This document shows positions 5,265 to 5,417 of a DNA stretch of 5,417 nucleotides, piece by piece. The DNA lies in the NCBI GenBank assembly GCA_023421135.1, contig JAEZUG010000064.1:1-5417 (forward strand). Reading direction: 5' to 3'. This stretch comes from Candidatus Cloacimonadota bacterium. Lineage in GTDB: Bacteria > Cloacimonadota > Cloacimonadia > Cloacimonadales > Cloacimonadaceae. A model generated the notes under the pieces. It searched no databases. It was not told the DNA's origin and saw only the letters and a program-made list of their open reading frames with translations. Every line of letters begins with the position of its first letter. Within the stretch, counting starts at the first letter, position 1. Made by a program: the position numbers and the translations under genes.

Positions 5265-5332
5265 TGGATTCCTGCCTTCCCACCCCACCAAACCGCAAGC
5301 GGTTTGGCGAGGACCCCGGTCGCAGGAATGAC
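5265..5332. repeat. REP-like palindrome, right (inverted) unit, also interrupted
   Basis: TGGATTCCTGCCTTC (5265-5279) is the exact complement of 5178-5192, and CGCAGGAATGAC (5321-5332) the exact complement of 4887-4898. Together they are an inverted copy of the left REP unit, but with 41 bp (5280-5320) inserted at the loop. The insert has no flanking duplication that I can see and is dominated by a hairpin at 5288-5307. Confidence 0.85.
5288..5307. repeat. 9-bp hairpin within the interrupted right REP unit
   Basis: CCAAACCGC (5288-5296) and GCGGTTTGG (5299-5307) are perfectly complementary around AA. It forms the core of the 41-bp sequence that splits the right REP unit. No T-run follows on either strand. 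Confidence 0.85.
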
Positions 5333-5352
5333 ATTAGGTGGACATTGGGTGG
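5331..5352 (+). repeat. 11-bp tandem duplication ACATTRGGTGG x2
   Basis: ACATTAGGTGG (5331-5341) is followed directly by ACATTGGGTGG (5342-5352), a single difference. It adjoins the outer end of the right REP unit. The remaining sequence to the window end (5353-5417) has only a 4-bp hairpin CCCT-TC-AGGG (5381-5390) and a CTTTGGGGTG (5398-5407) that also occurs at 61-70, hinting that another copy of the upstream repeat family begins here. Confidence 0.6.
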
Positions 5353-5417
5353 TAAGGGGAGTAGTCTGACAGATAATCGTCCCTTCAGGGCTCTGGCCTT
5401 TGGGGTGGAGACGTCCC

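Noticed and set aside
5077..5369. Open frames on both strands in the right flank (85 codons minus, 69 codons plus)
   Set aside because: They read through the element's right end, the REP units and the 9-bp hairpin. Neither has a ribosome binding site worth noting or a family signature, so they are repeat-derived.

Overview
The window looks like a piece of a bacterial chromosome: a compact, same-strand, five-gene cluster (254-4681) set between two stretches of repeat-rich non-coding DNA (1-about 180 and 4682-5417). GC content is moderate. The three middle junctions overlap by 1-4 bases, and the gaps are crowded with hairpins and 7-8 bp tandem repeats. This style reminds me of uncultured anaerobic lineages such as Candidatus Cloacimonadota, but that is a weak impression with no marker gene behind it.

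The cluster, in order: a class V aminotransferase-fold PLP enzyme related to group II cysteine desulfurases (254-2002); the ATPase (1999-2667) and permease (2667-3440) of a FetAB/YbbL-YbbM type ABC transporter (UPF0014); a small pyridoxamine-phosphate-oxidase-fold flavoprotein (3437-3850); and an EamA/DMT-type membrane transporter (3866-4681). The first four overlap one another by a few bases (ATGA, TGATG, GTGA junctions) and are almost certainly cotranscribed and translationally coupled. The fifth starts 15 bp after the fourth. The best promoter candidate lies at 181-209. FetAB of E. coli is linked to iron export, so pairing it with a cysteine-desulfurase-like enzyme and a flavin-type protein suggests a metal, sulfur or redox homeostasis unit. 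That link is inference.

The most striking structure is in the gene-free right flank. A classic REP-like palindrome (ATTCCTGC-GAAG-GCAGGAAT) has been split exactly at its loop by a 274-276 bp element. The element has 15-bp near-perfect terminal inverted repeats (14/15) and is flanked by a duplicated CGAAGG (or GAAG). Deleting it with one duplicate copy restores the full palindrome, so this reads as a MITE-like, non-autonomous insertion. Inside it are an almost concentric 37-bp inverted repeat (33/37) and a perfect 24-bp hairpin. A second, inverted copy of the same REP unit lies 72 bp downstream and is itself interrupted at the loop, by about 41 bp.

Other notable points are a 7-bp tandem repeat that supplies the stop codon of the flavoprotein gene and fills the place where the next gene's ribosome binding site should be, and related composite hairpin repeats on both sides of the gene cluster.
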